A stretch of 64,000 nucleotides of DNA from Chloroflexota bacterium (GCA_016860845.1 BOKF01000018.1:96678-160677), one strand, 5' to 3'. Shown: positions 25,706-35,090, counted from the stretch's first letter. Translations and numbers: made by a program. The notes: generated from the letters alone by a model not told the origin.

Positions 25706-28645
25706 ATGTCTAAGGTTCTAAGCAAATGTGTCCGGCTTATTTTGTTGGCGGTAGTGATTGCCATTCTGGCCTTGGCTGACACGGGGATTTCAATCGCGCA
25801 AACAGGCGACCCGATCCCCGGCTACCTTAGCCAGATCAGCTCTGCCAACCTGGTCACCGTGGCCTCTGATTTGGTGAACCTGTATGGCCCACGCCGGGAG
25901 GATACTTACAGTCCCTATATAACTGGCACTTGCACGGCCAGCAGCACCGTCTACCCGAAGAGTACTATCGAAATGTCCTCTGATTATGTTAAAGGATTGT
26001 TTGAGGCGATGGGTTATCCGCCGGCCTCCATCACGATGGAGACGGTACCAAATGGTGCCGGACATAATGTGTACGTCACCAAAGTAGGTAGTGCCTATCC
26101 CAATATTTTCATCGAATTTAGCGGGCATCTGGATTCGGTAGCTGGATCCCCTGGTGGGGCCGATAACGCTTCCGGGTCAACCGCCGTGATTGAATTGGCC
26201 CGTGTCCTTAAGGACTATCCTAATCGTTACTCGATGCGATTTGCCCTATGGGTGGGCGAGGAATACAGTGTCCAAAGAGGGGCAGCCTACTATGGGTCGA
26301 CCTACCACGTCCAACAAGCCCTGGCTCGCGGTGAACAAATCAAAGTGGGACTGGTCATGGATCATATTGGTTGGGCCTACCCAAGCGACCCGACCGGCTA
26401 TATGAATCAAATTTCTTACATTGATACTGAGTCTGAGCGTATCGCCAACATGTTCAATCAGGTTAGAACGGACTATGGCATCGTCATAGGTTTTGGCAAG
26501 GATTATGGCATTCAGAATTCTGATGAACATTCGTATTGGAACAATGGGCAAACAGCCGTGAGTAGTGGTGGAGGATGGTTGTATTATCGTCCCAACTACC
26601 ATAGCTGCGGTGATAATGTCTCCAATATCAATTTTACCAATGTCCTGCGGGTAGCGCAGCAGAATCTGGCCGTCGGCCTTAAGCTTGACGCAGAAGTCAT
26701 TGGGGCGACGAGCACCCCGACGAACACGCCGTTACCGGCGACGGCGACCAACACACCCGGCCCGGCGACGGCGACGAACACGCCGGTTCCGGGAGCGGGG
26801 TTTCCGAGCACGGGGGTCGTGGATAACTTCAACCGGGCTAACGGGTCGGTGGGGAGCGCCTGGTCAGGCACGACGGCCGGTTACAGCATCTCGAGCAATC
26901 AACTGCGGGTGGGCAGCTCTGGTGAGCAGCACATCTACTGGAACAGCGCCTCCTTTGGGGCGGACCAGGAGGCGTATGTTAGCCTGAGCACGATTAACTC
27001 AAGTGCAGCCGAGATAGGGTTAGTGCTCAAATCCCAGAGCAGCAGCGGTTACACTGCGGGTCTGATTGACGTTCTGTATAATCCGGGTTCACAGCAGGTC
27101 CAGGTCTGGACCTTCCAGAGTTCACAGGGCTGGGTTCAGCGCGGGGCCAACCTGCCGGTTACCTTTGTCAATGGCGACCAGTTTGGGGCGCGAGCCAAAG
27201 CGAATGGGCAGGTTGAAGTGTACAAGAATGGCGTCGTGGTGGGGACGCGGGATGTAACGGCCTGGCCTAACTATGCCCAGGGCGGCTACATTGGGCTGTT
27301 TATGTACGATGCCAGCAATACCATCCTCGATAACTTCGGCGGGGGAACGATGGGGGCTTTACCTACCCCCACCAACACGCCAATTCCGCCGACGGCGACC
27401 AACACGCCGGTGCCGCCAACAGCGACGAACACGCCGGTGCCGCCGACGGCAACCAACACGCCGGTGCCACCAACAGCGACGAACACGCCGGTGCCGCCGA
27501 CGGCAACCAATACGCCGGTGCCACCGACAGCGACCAACACGCCTGTCCCCCCGACGAACACGCCGGTGCCGCCGACGGCAACCAACACGCCGGTGCCACC
27601 GACAGCGACCAACACGCCTGTCCCCCCGACGAACACCCCGGTTCCTCCGACGGCAACCAACACGCCGGTGCCGCCGACCAATACGCCGTTACCGGCGACG
27701 GCGACCAACACACCCGGCCCGGCGACGGCGACGAACACGCCGGTTCCGGGAGCGGGATTTCCGAGCACAGGGGTCGTGGATAACTTCAACCGGGCTAACG
27801 GGTCGGTGGGGAGCGCCTGGTCGGGCACGACGGCCGGTTACAGCATCTCGAGCAATCAACTGCGGGTGGGCAGCTCTGGTGAGCAGCACATCTACTGGAA
27901 CAGCGCCTCCTTTGGGGCGGACCAGGAGGCGTATGTTAGCCTGAGCACAATTAACTCAAGTGCAGCCGAGATAGGGTTAGTGCTCAAATCCCAGAGCAGC
28001 AGTGGTTACACGGCGGGTCTGATTGACGTTGTGTATAATCCGGGTTCACAGCAGGTCCAGGTCTGGACCTTCCAGAGTTCACAGAGCTGGGTTCAGCGTG
28101 GAGCTAACCTGCCGGTGACCTTTGTCAATGGTGACCAGTTTGGGGCGCGAGCCAAAGTGAATGGGCAGGTTGAAGTATATAAGAATGGCGTCCTGGTGGG
28201 GACGCGGGATGTAACGGCCTGGCCTAACTATGCCCAGGGCGGTTACATTGGTCTGTTTATGTACGACGCCAGCAATACCATCCTGGATAACTTTGGCGGG
28301 GGTGGGAGTGTAGCGACCTTGCTTGCCCCAATCCCAACGAACACCTCCGTACCGCCGACCAACACGCCAATCCCACCGACAGCCACGAACACCTCCGTAC
28401 CGCCGACCAACACGCCAATCCCACCGACAGCGACCGATACGCCCGTACCACCCACCGATACCCCTGTACCACCGACCGACACACCCGTACCACCAACAGC
28501 GACCGATACGCCCGTACCACCCACCGACACATCCGTACCACCCACCGACACACCCGTACCACCGACAGCGACCGATACGCCCGTACCACCCACCGATACC
28601 CCTGTACCGCCGACAGAACCCAATAATCCTGAGGCTAATCCGTAA
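25706..28645 (+). CDS. Secreted M28-family peptidase with two near-identical lectin-like domains and Thr-Pro linkers
   Basis: The 979-residue protein starts after AAGGAGGAG. A signal peptide (1-32) precedes an M28 zinc aminopeptidase domain whose ligands are all visible: His141, Asp153, Glu185-Glu186, Asp219 and His275. A short TP linker leads to a domain of about 180 residues (VVDNFNRANG to ILDNFGGG, concanavalin-like or DUF1080-like). A long PVPPTATNT linker, a second almost identical copy and a final PPTDTPVPP-type tail follow. It ends in PNNPEANP, without the LPIILK tail. The enzyme should trim peptides outside the cell while its lectin-like domains hold it on a glycan. Its position within the glycan operon supports that. 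Confidence 0.85.
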   Translation: MSKVLSKCVRLILLAVVIAILALADTGISIAQTGDPIPGYLSQISSANLVTVASDLVNLYGPRREDTYSPYITGTCTASSTVYPKSTIEMSSDYVKGLFEAMGYPPASITMETVPNGAGHNVYVTKVGSAYPNIFIEFSGHLDSVAGSPGGADNASGSTAVIELARVLKDYPNRYSMRFALWVGEEYSVQRGAAYYGSTYHVQQALARGEQIKVGLVMDHIGWAYPSDPTGYMNQISYIDTESERIANMFNQVRTDYGIVIGFGKDYGIQNSDEHSYWNNGQTAVSSGGGWLYYRPNYHSCGDNVSNINFTNVLRVAQQNLAVGLKLDAEVIGATSTPTNTPLPATATNTPGPATATNTPVPGAGFPSTGVVDNFNRANGSVGSAWSGTTAGYSISSNQLRVGSSGEQHIYWNSASFGADQEAYVSLSTINSSAAEIGLVLKSQSSSGYTAGLIDVLYNPGSQQVQVWTFQSSQGWVQRGANLPVTFVNGDQFGARAKANGQVEVYKNGVVVGTRDVTAWPNYAQGGYIGLFMYDASNTILDNFGGGTMGALPTPTNTPIPPTATNTPVPPTATNTPVPPTATNTPVPPTATNTPVPPTATNTPVPPTATNTPVPPTNTPVPPTATNTPVPPTATNTPVPPTNTPVPPTATNTPVPPTNTPLPATATNTPGPATATNTPVPGAGFPSTGVVDNFNRANGSVGSAWSGTTAGYSISSNQLRVGSSGEQHIYWNSASFGADQEAYVSLSTINSSAAEIGLVLKSQSSSGYTAGLIDVVYNPGSQQVQVWTFQSSQSWVQRGANLPVTFVNGDQFGARAKVNGQVEVYKNGVLVGTRDVTAWPNYAQGGYIGLFMYDASNTILDNFGGGGSVATLLAPIPTNTSVPPTNTPIPPTATNTSVPPTNTPIPPTATDTPVPPTDTPVPPTDTPVPPTATDTPVPPTDTSVPPTDTPVPPTATDTPVPPTDTPVPPTEPNNPEANP
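26726..27345 (+). repeat. Direct repeat copy 1 (lectin-like domain)
   Basis: This 620-bp segment recurs at 27683-28302 with an offset of exactly 957 bp. Only a handful of base differences are seen by eye, several of them synonymous. The block includes a short TP linker and the whole lectin-like domain, which points to a recent internal duplication or ongoing gene conversion. Confidence 0.9.
27358..27682 (+). repeat. Tandem linker repeat encoding (PVPPTATNT)n
   Basis: About a dozen 18- or 27-bp units encode PVPPTATNT and PVPPTNT. The units vary by synonymous changes and in length, so the array probably expands and contracts by slippage. Long open frames on both strands here are by-products of the repeat. 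Confidence 0.9.
27683..28302 (+). repeat. Direct repeat copy 2 (lectin-like domain)
   Basis: This is the second copy of the 620-bp block described at 26726. Small changes include Val for Leu in the LIDV(L/V)YNPG segment and Ser for Gly after SSQ. Confidence 0.9.
28318..28619 (+). repeat. Tandem linker repeat encoding (PVPPTDT/PIPPTATNT)n
   Basis: This second Thr-Pro array closes the peptidase gene. Its units are Asp-rich (PVPPTDT, PPTATDT), unlike the Asn-rich array at 27358, so the two arrays expanded separately. Confidence 0.85.
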
Positions 28646-28707
28646 GAGTGTTTATTCAAGACTTGATGACACGCGTCAAGCAACAGCTTGTACAATGGAA
28701 ATGAACA

Positions 28708-30036
28708 ATGAGAATTTGCATGATTCTCTATGATCCCCAGGAATTTGGAGGATTAGAAGAGTATGCCACCACCCTGGCTGTTGGCCTTCGGCAGCAAGGT
28801 CATCAGGTGAGTGTATTATCTACGACCTGGGTGCCCCATCACAATCAATATATGCTAAGGCTGCGCCAGAACGGAGTGACGATTGCTCAAGTGCCCAAAT
28901 GGCTTTCGCGGCCTGGCTCGCATTGGCCCACCAAGGAAAAAATCCTGGCCATTTGCATGCGGGTATTGACCCCGCTGGTATACTTGCTGGCTGGCCTGGT
29001 GCTCTTGCTCAGAAGAGTTTCTTGGAAGCAATCGCTGACCAGTGCGCGCAACGGGCTGCAAGGATACTTGATGAGACAGTATATTGGGCCAGACCGGCGC
29101 GAGTCATTAGGTCGTCTGTTATTGAATTGGTGGCGGTTACGCTGGCGGCCCGAGATTTTTCATATTCAAGGCTATACCAGCACTTTGCTATTTGCCATAG
29201 AATGGGCGCATGCGCATAAGATACCGGTCGTATATGAAGAGCACCAAACCCCCGATGCCCAATTCAATTGGTGGCAAGGTTTCCAACAGAGCATCAACAA
29301 GGCTGCTACGGTGGTGGCGGTGTCCGAAAAGAGCGCCGAGGCTTTACGTATGGTGTGTGGCGTCACCCAGCCTATCGTGGTCAGAAATCCTCTCTTGCTG
29401 GATCCAATGGCTTCAGGTTGGCATAGGAACGGTAAGCCACGGCAGGCCGATGAGCCTATTCGAGTCACCACAGTGGCTCGTTTGGTGGTGGCCAAGGGGC
29501 TTACCTACTTACTCGAGGCCATAGCCCAGGTCAGGGCGACCTATCCCGCCACCCAATTTAGGGTGTATGGTGATGGAGTCCTCCGTGAGGAGTTGCTGGC
29601 CTATGCAGATCGGCTCGGTTTGGATGGAAAGGACATTTTTGTGGGTGCTTTCACTCGGCGAGAAGAACTTTCTCAAATTATGGCCCAGACCGATATCTTC
29701 GTGATGTCTTCCATCCTCGAAGGGCAGCCGTTGGGCATGGTTGAGGCTATGGCGTATGGCTGTCCGATTGTGGTGACCTCTGTCGGAGGAATACCGGAGT
29801 TAATTGAGGATGGCGTTAATGGTTTGTTGTGCCAGCCAGGCGATTCGGCCTGTTTGGCTCAAAAGATACGCACCCTGATAGAGGATCCTGCCCTGCGGAT
29901 AAGACTAGGTCAGGCAGCCCGCCAATCTTACGAACGTGGGCCATTCCAGCCCACTGCTGTATGCAATCATTTCAACTCGATCTACCAGGAAGCACTACAA
30001 CAGGAGCACCTCTCGCATGGATCTCTGCGTGGATAA
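28708..30036 (+). CDS. GT4 glycosyltransferase
   Basis: The 442-residue protein has the GT-B layout of family 4. The acceptor half begins MRICMILYDPQEFGGLEEY with a Gly-rich loop. The donor half holds VTTVARLVVAKGLTYLLEA, VYGDGVLREEL and the EX7E-type motif in SSILEGQPLGMVEAMAYG, followed by TSVGGIPELIEDGVNG. It uses a nucleotide sugar and retains the anomeric configuration. A hydrophobic stretch near residues 90-115 suggests membrane contact. A TACAAT at 28691 could be a -10, but no phased repeats are present. The 3' end overlaps the next gene by 20 bp. Confidence 0.88.
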   Translation: MRICMILYDPQEFGGLEEYATTLAVGLRQQGHQVSVLSTTWVPHHNQYMLRLRQNGVTIAQVPKWLSRPGSHWPTKEKILAICMRVLTPLVYLLAGLVLLLRRVSWKQSLTSARNGLQGYLMRQYIGPDRRESLGRLLLNWWRLRWRPEIFHIQGYTSTLLFAIEWAHAHKIPVVYEEHQTPDAQFNWWQGFQQSINKAATVVAVSEKSAEALRMVCGVTQPIVVRNPLLLDPMASGWHRNGKPRQADEPIRVTTVARLVVAKGLTYLLEAIAQVRATYPATQFRVYGDGVLREELLAYADRLGLDGKDIFVGAFTRREELSQIMAQTDIFVMSSILEGQPLGMVEAMAYGCPIVVTSVGGIPELIEDGVNGLLCQPGDSACLAQKIRTLIEDPALRIRLGQAARQSYERGPFQPTAVCNHFNSIYQEALQQEHLSHGSLRG

Positions 30037-31363
30037 ACCCTACCAGCGGATGGACAGGGACAAGCTTGATACCTCGTCCTCCCGTTCTCTACGAATTGCT
30101 GTTTCCCTGCCCCAACTGGAACCGCTGGCGCAAGTAATGCGTGGTAAACCGGCAGAAGCCACTTATATCATCCAACGATACATCGCGGCCGGTTTACCTG
30201 CGTATGGTCACAGCTTGACATTTGTCGGCCCGCGCAGCTTTGACGACATCGTATGTACAGATGACCCGCAGAGACCAAGACCTGCCCCTCGGACATGGTC
30301 GGCAAGTCGTTGGTTTAGCCTTGTTAGCCAGGGCGTTTGGCGGGTACAGCGCTGGCTGGGGGCACCTTACTTGAACGTGTTTTCAAACTACCGCCTCTTT
30401 GATGCCTGTCTACAGTGTTTCCCAGGTCATGATTTGGTATATGAACGGAATGGTCTATACCGGGATGGGGTAGCCAAAGCTTGCCGGCGGCTCAAGCTGC
30501 CCTATGTGTTATACGTTGAGGCAGACGATATCCTCGAACATGATTATATGGGTAAACCGATTACCGGATTATTGCGTTGGCGGGCAAAAGAGACGATGCA
30601 CTATAATCTGAACTCAGCCGATTGTATTATCTGTGTCTCTGAACCACTCAAGACCCACCTGATAACTACCTGGGGTATGCCTGGGGAAAAGATTGTTGTG
30701 TTTCCCAACGTGGCCGATGTACAGCGATTCCGGCCTGACCCACAAGCCCGTTCTGAAATACGGGCCTCGCTGGGGATTAATGCCAACCCCATGATTCTCT
30801 TTGTGGGTGCATTTTATGAGTGGCATGACGTCGCCACGTTGTTGGATGCCTTTGCCCAGGTATTGGCAGCATGCCCTGAGGCTCGCCTGGTTTTGGTGGG
30901 CGAAGGGGCACAGCGCCAGGCCATGATGCAGCGGACTGCTGATCTGGGTATTACCCATGCAGTGCAGTTTACCGGCTTTATGGCGCATACCGAGATCCCT
31001 CGCCTTGTGGCTGCCGCCGATATCGCCGCAGCGCCTTACCCGCCTATGCAGCACGATTTATGGTTGTCCCCCCTGAAGCTTTTTGAATACATGGCTGCGG
31101 GTACGGCGATTATCGCCTCAGGGGTGGGGCAAATAGCTGAAGTGATTCAAGATGGCCGCAACGGTTTGTTGGTACCACCGGGAGATGTCTTGGCCCTGGC
31201 CGGGGCCTTGCAGAGGTTGATTGCTGATACTGACCTGCGTACTGGATTGGCCCAGCAGGCTCGGGAGGACGCTGTACGCAAACATTCATGGGAGCATTAT
31301 TTGTTGCGCCTGGAACGTCTGTTTAACGCAGTGATCGAAGGTCAGCCGGTAGACCAAATTTGA
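30017..31363 (+). CDS. GT4 glycosyltransferase
   Basis: The frame is open further upstream inside the preceding gene. I choose the ATG at 30017 because AGGAG lies 10 bases before it; an ATG at 30050 is the alternative. This gives 448 residues. The donor half shows ILFVGAFYEWHDVATLLDAF, VLVGEGAQRQAM and SPLKLFEYMAAGTAIIASGVGQIAEVI, where the usual EX7E region appears as SPLKLFEYMAAG. That variant is common in the sugar transferases of capsule and exopolysaccharide loci. It overlaps the previous gene by 20 bp, so the two are probably coupled. Confidence 0.85.
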   Translation: MDLCVDKPYQRMDRDKLDTSSSRSLRIAVSLPQLEPLAQVMRGKPAEATYIIQRYIAAGLPAYGHSLTFVGPRSFDDIVCTDDPQRPRPAPRTWSASRWFSLVSQGVWRVQRWLGAPYLNVFSNYRLFDACLQCFPGHDLVYERNGLYRDGVAKACRRLKLPYVLYVEADDILEHDYMGKPITGLLRWRAKETMHYNLNSADCIICVSEPLKTHLITTWGMPGEKIVVFPNVADVQRFRPDPQARSEIRASLGINANPMILFVGAFYEWHDVATLLDAFAQVLAACPEARLVLVGEGAQRQAMMQRTADLGITHAVQFTGFMAHTEIPRLVAAADIAAAPYPPMQHDLWLSPLKLFEYMAAGTAIIASGVGQIAEVIQDGRNGLLVPPGDVLALAGALQRLIADTDLRTGLAQQAREDAVRKHSWEHYLLRLERLFNAVIEGQPVDQI

Positions 31364-31437
31364 GTTTTAGCCATTGAAAACGACAGACATTTAACAGTTG
31401 TTTCTGTTTTTTGAGATAACCCTACGGAAGATGAGTT

Positions 31438-32535
31438 ATGCAACCCGGACTAGTTAGTGTAATGATGCCAGCTTACAATGCTGAAAAATATATTGAACAG
31501 GCCATTAAGAGCGTGCTTGCCCAAAGCTACAGCCGGTGGGAGTTGATCATTGTTAACGATGGTTCTACAGATGATACCGCCGCTGTAGTGGCTCGATTTA
31601 CTGACCCCCGTATCAAGGTATTTCAACAGGCAAACAGTGGGGAGGCCGCGGCCCGCAATAAGGCCCTGGCCCAAATGCAGGGCGAATTTTTGGCCTTTTT
31701 GGATGCCGACGACGTTTTTCTTTCTGATCACTTGGAAGTAACCGCCGCTTATTTACAGGCTCATCCGGAGTGTGATGGGGTGTATACAGATGGTTACTAT
31801 TGTGATTCAAATGGAACTCCGCTACAAATTCTATCAAGCCGGCGGCGTGGTCCCTTTGTGGGCCGGGTCTTTGAAGAAGTTGTCCGAGGCTCAGATGTAT
31901 TTGGCCCCCCTATGTGCGTGGTTTTGCGGACCAACATCATCACCCAACATCAGTTGAAATTCGATCCTGATATTGTGATTGGACCTGATTGGGACTTTTT
32001 TACGCACTATGCCGATGTGGCTCGATTTGGTTACATTGACCATGATACCTGCCGGTATCGAGTCCATCAAACCAATATTACTGTCCTTACGGGTTTGCGG
32101 AGACGGGCTTTGGACATGGCAAAATGCCGGATAAAAGCAGTCAAAATGGAAAACTTTAAATCTTGTTCCCTTGAGATCCGTTTGAATGTGTTTTATGATT
32201 TACTGGTAAACCTCCTCAGGGGGGCGCCGGATCAACAAACAGCCATCACCTGCTGGCCTGAGTTTACGGCTCTGCCCGCTGAACAGCAAGCCAGATTGCT
32301 GCGCTTGATGGCCGGTAAAGCGCTCTTGTACGAGCCTGACCCCACCTATATTGGTGATTGGCTCCGTCGGATGCGGCAATTGAATCCCAAAGACCTTCCC
32401 GGCACATTGCTTTATACAATTTACAGGATAAATCCATCCTTATGTAAAATTCTATTACGGACCAAAACAGGGCATCAAGCTGACCCGTTAACCATTCCTC
32501 CCTTCGTAGATCTAAAAAAGGCGCATTCCCCCTAA
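31438..32535 (+). CDS. GT2 glycosyltransferase
   Basis: This 365-residue GT-A enzyme has VSVMMPAYNAEKYIEQAIKS, NDGSTDDT near 40-47 and FLDADDVF near 90-97 as the metal-binding DxD. The remaining 250 residues are the variable acceptor part and a helical tail without membrane segments. GGAAGATG precedes the ATG. It ends the unit that begins with the sialidase-like gene; a 200-bp gap with a phased-repeat promoter follows. Donor sugar and linkage are unknown. Confidence 0.87.
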   Translation: MQPGLVSVMMPAYNAEKYIEQAIKSVLAQSYSRWELIIVNDGSTDDTAAVVARFTDPRIKVFQQANSGEAAARNKALAQMQGEFLAFLDADDVFLSDHLEVTAAYLQAHPECDGVYTDGYYCDSNGTPLQILSSRRRGPFVGRVFEEVVRGSDVFGPPMCVVLRTNIITQHQLKFDPDIVIGPDWDFFTHYADVARFGYIDHDTCRYRVHQTNITVLTGLRRRALDMAKCRIKAVKMENFKSCSLEIRLNVFYDLLVNLLRGAPDQQTAITCWPEFTALPAEQQARLLRLMAGKALLYEPDPTYIGDWLRRMRQLNPKDLPGTLLYTIYRINPSLCKILLRTKTGHQADPLTIPPFVDLKKAHSP

Positions 32536-32636
32536 CAATACCTCAAATCATCTACCCATATTTCCGGGGTGAACGAACGGATCGTGGCTACAGGATTTAG
32601 GCTAAATATTCTCGTCTCGGGTACCTGATAAATTCC

Positions 32637-32703
32637 CTCTCATTGTTTTCTAACCATTTTCTAACTATTTTCACATTTAAATACAATTATTCTATGCTAA
32701 ATT
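32637..32703 (+). promoter_or_regulatory. Phased 11-bp direct-repeat operator plus extended -10 (site C)
   Basis: Units start at 32637 (CTCTCAT, weaker), 32648 (TTCTAAC), 32659 (TTCTAAC) and 32670 (TTCACA), all exactly 11 bp apart. TGCTAAATT follows with TG at 32695, again 25 bp after the last TTC. The start point would be near 32710. The GT4 gene begins at 32736 behind GAGGTGG. Confidence 0.7.
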
Positions 32704-32735
32704 ATGGATAGGCTTGATGAGGTGGTAATTCATTT

Positions 32736-33950
32736 ATGCGTATTGCTCTTTATCATAATGCCCCTAGTGGTGGGGCCAAACGTGCCATTTATGAGTGGAC
32801 GCGAAGGTTGACCGCAAAACACCACATTGATGTTTACACTCAAAGCAGCGCCGATCACACTTTTTGTGATATTCGTCCCTTAGTACAACAACATCATATT
32901 TTTGAATTTAAGTCTCGGAAGTTATTTGGCAGCCCGTGGGGGCGTCTGAATCAATTACAGCGATGGCGTGATTTGGGTGAATTGGTACAGCTTGGGCAGC
33001 GCATTGCCGAGAAGATAAACGCTGGTCGTTACGACCTGGTATTTGCTCATACTTGTCTTTATACTTTTATCCCTCCTTGTTTACAATTTGTGCAAATACC
33101 GACCATCTACTACTTGCATGAACCTTTTGGTCCAAAGTTTATGCGTCAATTTCAGCGCCCTTATATGAAAGATGATAAGTGGCGGCAAGTGTTGAATCGT
33201 TTCGATCCATTGGTTGAACTTTACCAAAAGCGTCTAGCAGCAATGCAACATAAAAGTATGCGTCAAACTAGGCTGCTGCTGGCTAATTCTCACTTTACCC
33301 AGGAGCAGATGAAATTAGCCTATGGGGTAGATACACCAGTTTGTCATTATGGGGTAGACTGTGACAGTTTTCGCATAGTACAAGATATACAAAAAGGAGA
33401 CCATGTTATATCTGTGGGTGAGCTATCCCCCCGCAAAGGATTTGACTTTATTGTTGAAAGCCTGGGGCATATTCCGGCGGACCAACGCCCCAAGTTAAGA
33501 TTGGCCTGCAATAGCGTAAACACTTTGGAAAGAAGTTATATAGAAAACTTGGCTAGCCAACACCAAGTTGAGCTGCAAGTTTTGACTAATTTAAACACAG
33601 CCGAATTAGCCGTCGAATACAATAAGGCCCAATTATGTGTTTATGCCCCGGTTTTGGAGCCTTTTGGTTTGGTTCCTGTAGAAGCTATGTCGTGCGGTAC
33701 CCCTGTGGTTGGGGTGCGAGAGGGAGGTGTGCAGGAGAGTATTGTGCATAATCAGACCGGCTTGTTAGTGGAGCGTGATCCAGTCCAGTTTGCCAGGGCC
33801 GTCCAACACTTGCTCTCAAATTCGAGGTTGGTTTTAGAATATGGGCGCAACAGCCGGGAACATATTCTACACAATTGGACCTGGGACGCCTCAGTTGCTC
33901 AGTTAGAAAAACATTTCCTTGCTTGTATAGAGCAAAGAGACCCCAATTAG
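32736..33950 (+). CDS. GT4 glycosyltransferase
   Basis: The 404-residue protein begins MRIALYHNAPSGGAKRAIYEW, the acceptor-side loop of family 4. Its donor half has ISVGELSPRKGFDFIVESL, APVLEPFGLVPVEAMSCG with the EX7E motif, and VGVREGGVQESIVHNQTGLLV. It is a retaining, GT-B fold enzyme of the cytoplasmic face. The gene stands alone between two phased-repeat promoters (sites C and D), so it may be its own transcription unit. Its AT content is slightly higher than that of its neighbours by eye. Substrates are unknown. Confidence 0.88.
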   Translation: MRIALYHNAPSGGAKRAIYEWTRRLTAKHHIDVYTQSSADHTFCDIRPLVQQHHIFEFKSRKLFGSPWGRLNQLQRWRDLGELVQLGQRIAEKINAGRYDLVFAHTCLYTFIPPCLQFVQIPTIYYLHEPFGPKFMRQFQRPYMKDDKWRQVLNRFDPLVELYQKRLAAMQHKSMRQTRLLLANSHFTQEQMKLAYGVDTPVCHYGVDCDSFRIVQDIQKGDHVISVGELSPRKGFDFIVESLGHIPADQRPKLRLACNSVNTLERSYIENLASQHQVELQVLTNLNTAELAVEYNKAQLCVYAPVLEPFGLVPVEAMSCGTPVVGVREGGVQESIVHNQTGLLVERDPVQFARAVQHLLSNSRLVLEYGRNSREHILHNWTWDASVAQLEKHFLACIEQRDPN

Positions 33951-34002
33951 AAAGAGACGTTGGCAAAAGGGTGACGGCTACGTATTATTTGAATCATCCG
34001 GA

Positions 34003-34058
34003 TTCTAACTTTTTTCTAACGTCATTCACATGAGAATATAAGGAAATCGTGTTACGTT
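34003..34058 (+). promoter_or_regulatory. Phased 11-bp direct-repeat operator plus extended -10 (site D)
   Basis: TTCTAAC at 34003, TTCTAAC at 34014 and TTCACA at 34025 are 11 bp apart. TGTTACGTT has TG at 34050, 25 bp after the last TTC. The start point would be near 34065, ahead of the epimerase gene at 34095. This promoter probably drives a long unit reaching at least to the pyruvyltransferase gene. Confidence 0.7.
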
Positions 34059-34094
34059 TAACCCAATCATACTTAAATTGTTATTGAGGAAAAC

Positions 34095-35090
34095 ATGAGC
34101 ACAATCTTAGTCACCGGTGGCGCGGGTTTTATTGGTTCACACGTTACCGAGGAATTGGTTAAAGGTGGCCATCAGGTCACGGTATTGGATGATTTAAGTG
34201 GCGGGTTTGTTGATAATGTCGTGGCAGGCGCCGAGTTTGTCCGGGGTAGTATCAATGATGTGGGATTGGTGGACAGCCTCTTTGCCCAAAAGCGCTTTGA
34301 CTACGTCTACCATCTGGCCGCTTACGCTGCCGAAGGCTTGAGCCATTTTATTAAGCGTTTCAATTACAATAATAACCTGATCGGCAGTGTTAACTTGATC
34401 AATGCGGCGGTCAATACCGGGGTGAAATGTTTTGTCTTTACTTCCTCTATCGCCGTATATGGAGCCAGTCCTGAGCTGCCTATGACTGAGGAAACTCCGG
34501 CCCACCCAGAAGATCCTTACGGAATTGCCAAATTGGCGGTTGAACAAGAGCTAAGAGTATGTAAGGAAATGTTCGGCCTGGATTATATTGTTTTTAGACC
34601 GCACAATGTCTACGGTGAACGCCAGAATATTGGCGACAAATACCGGAATGTCGTCGGTATCTTTATGAACCAGATCTTACAAGGTAAACCGATGACAGTT
34701 TTTGGCGACGGAACTCAAACTCGGGCCTTCAGCTATATTGGTGATTTGGCTCCTATCATGGTCGAGGCCATTGATGTGCCAGCAGCCTATAATCAAATAT
34801 TTAATATTGGCGCCGATCAGCCCTACACCGTGAATGAATTGGCCGAGTCTGTGGCTCGGGCTATGGGGGTTGAGCCAAATTTGGTTCATTTGCCGGCGCG
34901 TAATGAAGTCTTGAATGCCTACTCCTCACACGAAAAAGTCCAGCGTATATTTGGCGCAAGAAAGCTCCATAATCTGGAAGAAGGTCTCAGCAGCATGGCC
35001 AATTGGGTTAGGCAGCACGGCGCTCGGCAAAGCCAGAAGTTTGAAGGCATTGAAGTGACCAAGAATTTTCCAAAAGCTTGGTTGGAGTAA
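34095..35090 (+). CDS. NAD-dependent sugar epimerase/dehydratase (extended SDR)
   Basis: This 331-residue protein has GGAGFIG (8-14) for NAD binding, HLAAYAAEG, the Ser of FTSSIAVYG near 117 and Y142xxxK146. These are the full signature of extended SDRs such as UDP-glucose 4-epimerase (GalE) and UDP-glucuronate epimerase. VFRPHNVYGERQNIGDKYRNVVGIFMNQ matches that family's substrate loop. It probably interconverts a UDP-hexose with its C4 epimer for the transferases downstream. A 4,6-dehydratase cannot be excluded from motifs alone. GAGGA precedes the ATG. Confidence 0.85.
   Translation: MSTILVTGGAGFIGSHVTEELVKGGHQVTVLDDLSGGFVDNVVAGAEFVRGSINDVGLVDSLFAQKRFDYVYHLAAYAAEGLSHFIKRFNYNNNLIGSVNLINAAVNTGVKCFVFTSSIAVYGASPELPMTEETPAHPEDPYGIAKLAVEQELRVCKEMFGLDYIVFRPHNVYGERQNIGDKYRNVVGIFMNQILQGKPMTVFGDGTQTRAFSYIGDLAPIMVEAIDVPAAYNQIFNIGADQPYTVNELAESVARAMGVEPNLVHLPARNEVLNAYSSHEKVQRIFGARKLHNLEEGLSSMANWVRQHGARQSQKFEGIEVTKNFPKAWLE

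Noticed and set aside
27358..28619. Regular short repeats that could suggest a CRISPR array
   Set aside because: The units are contiguous, in frame, without unique spacers, and encode a Thr-Pro linker.
27286..28695. Long minus-strand frames encoding GTGVLVAVGG- and GTGVSVGG-type repeats opposite the peptidase linkers
   Set aside because: They arise only because the Thr-Pro repeat DNA is free of stops in several frames; there is no ribosome site and the plus-strand M28 gene explains the DNA.
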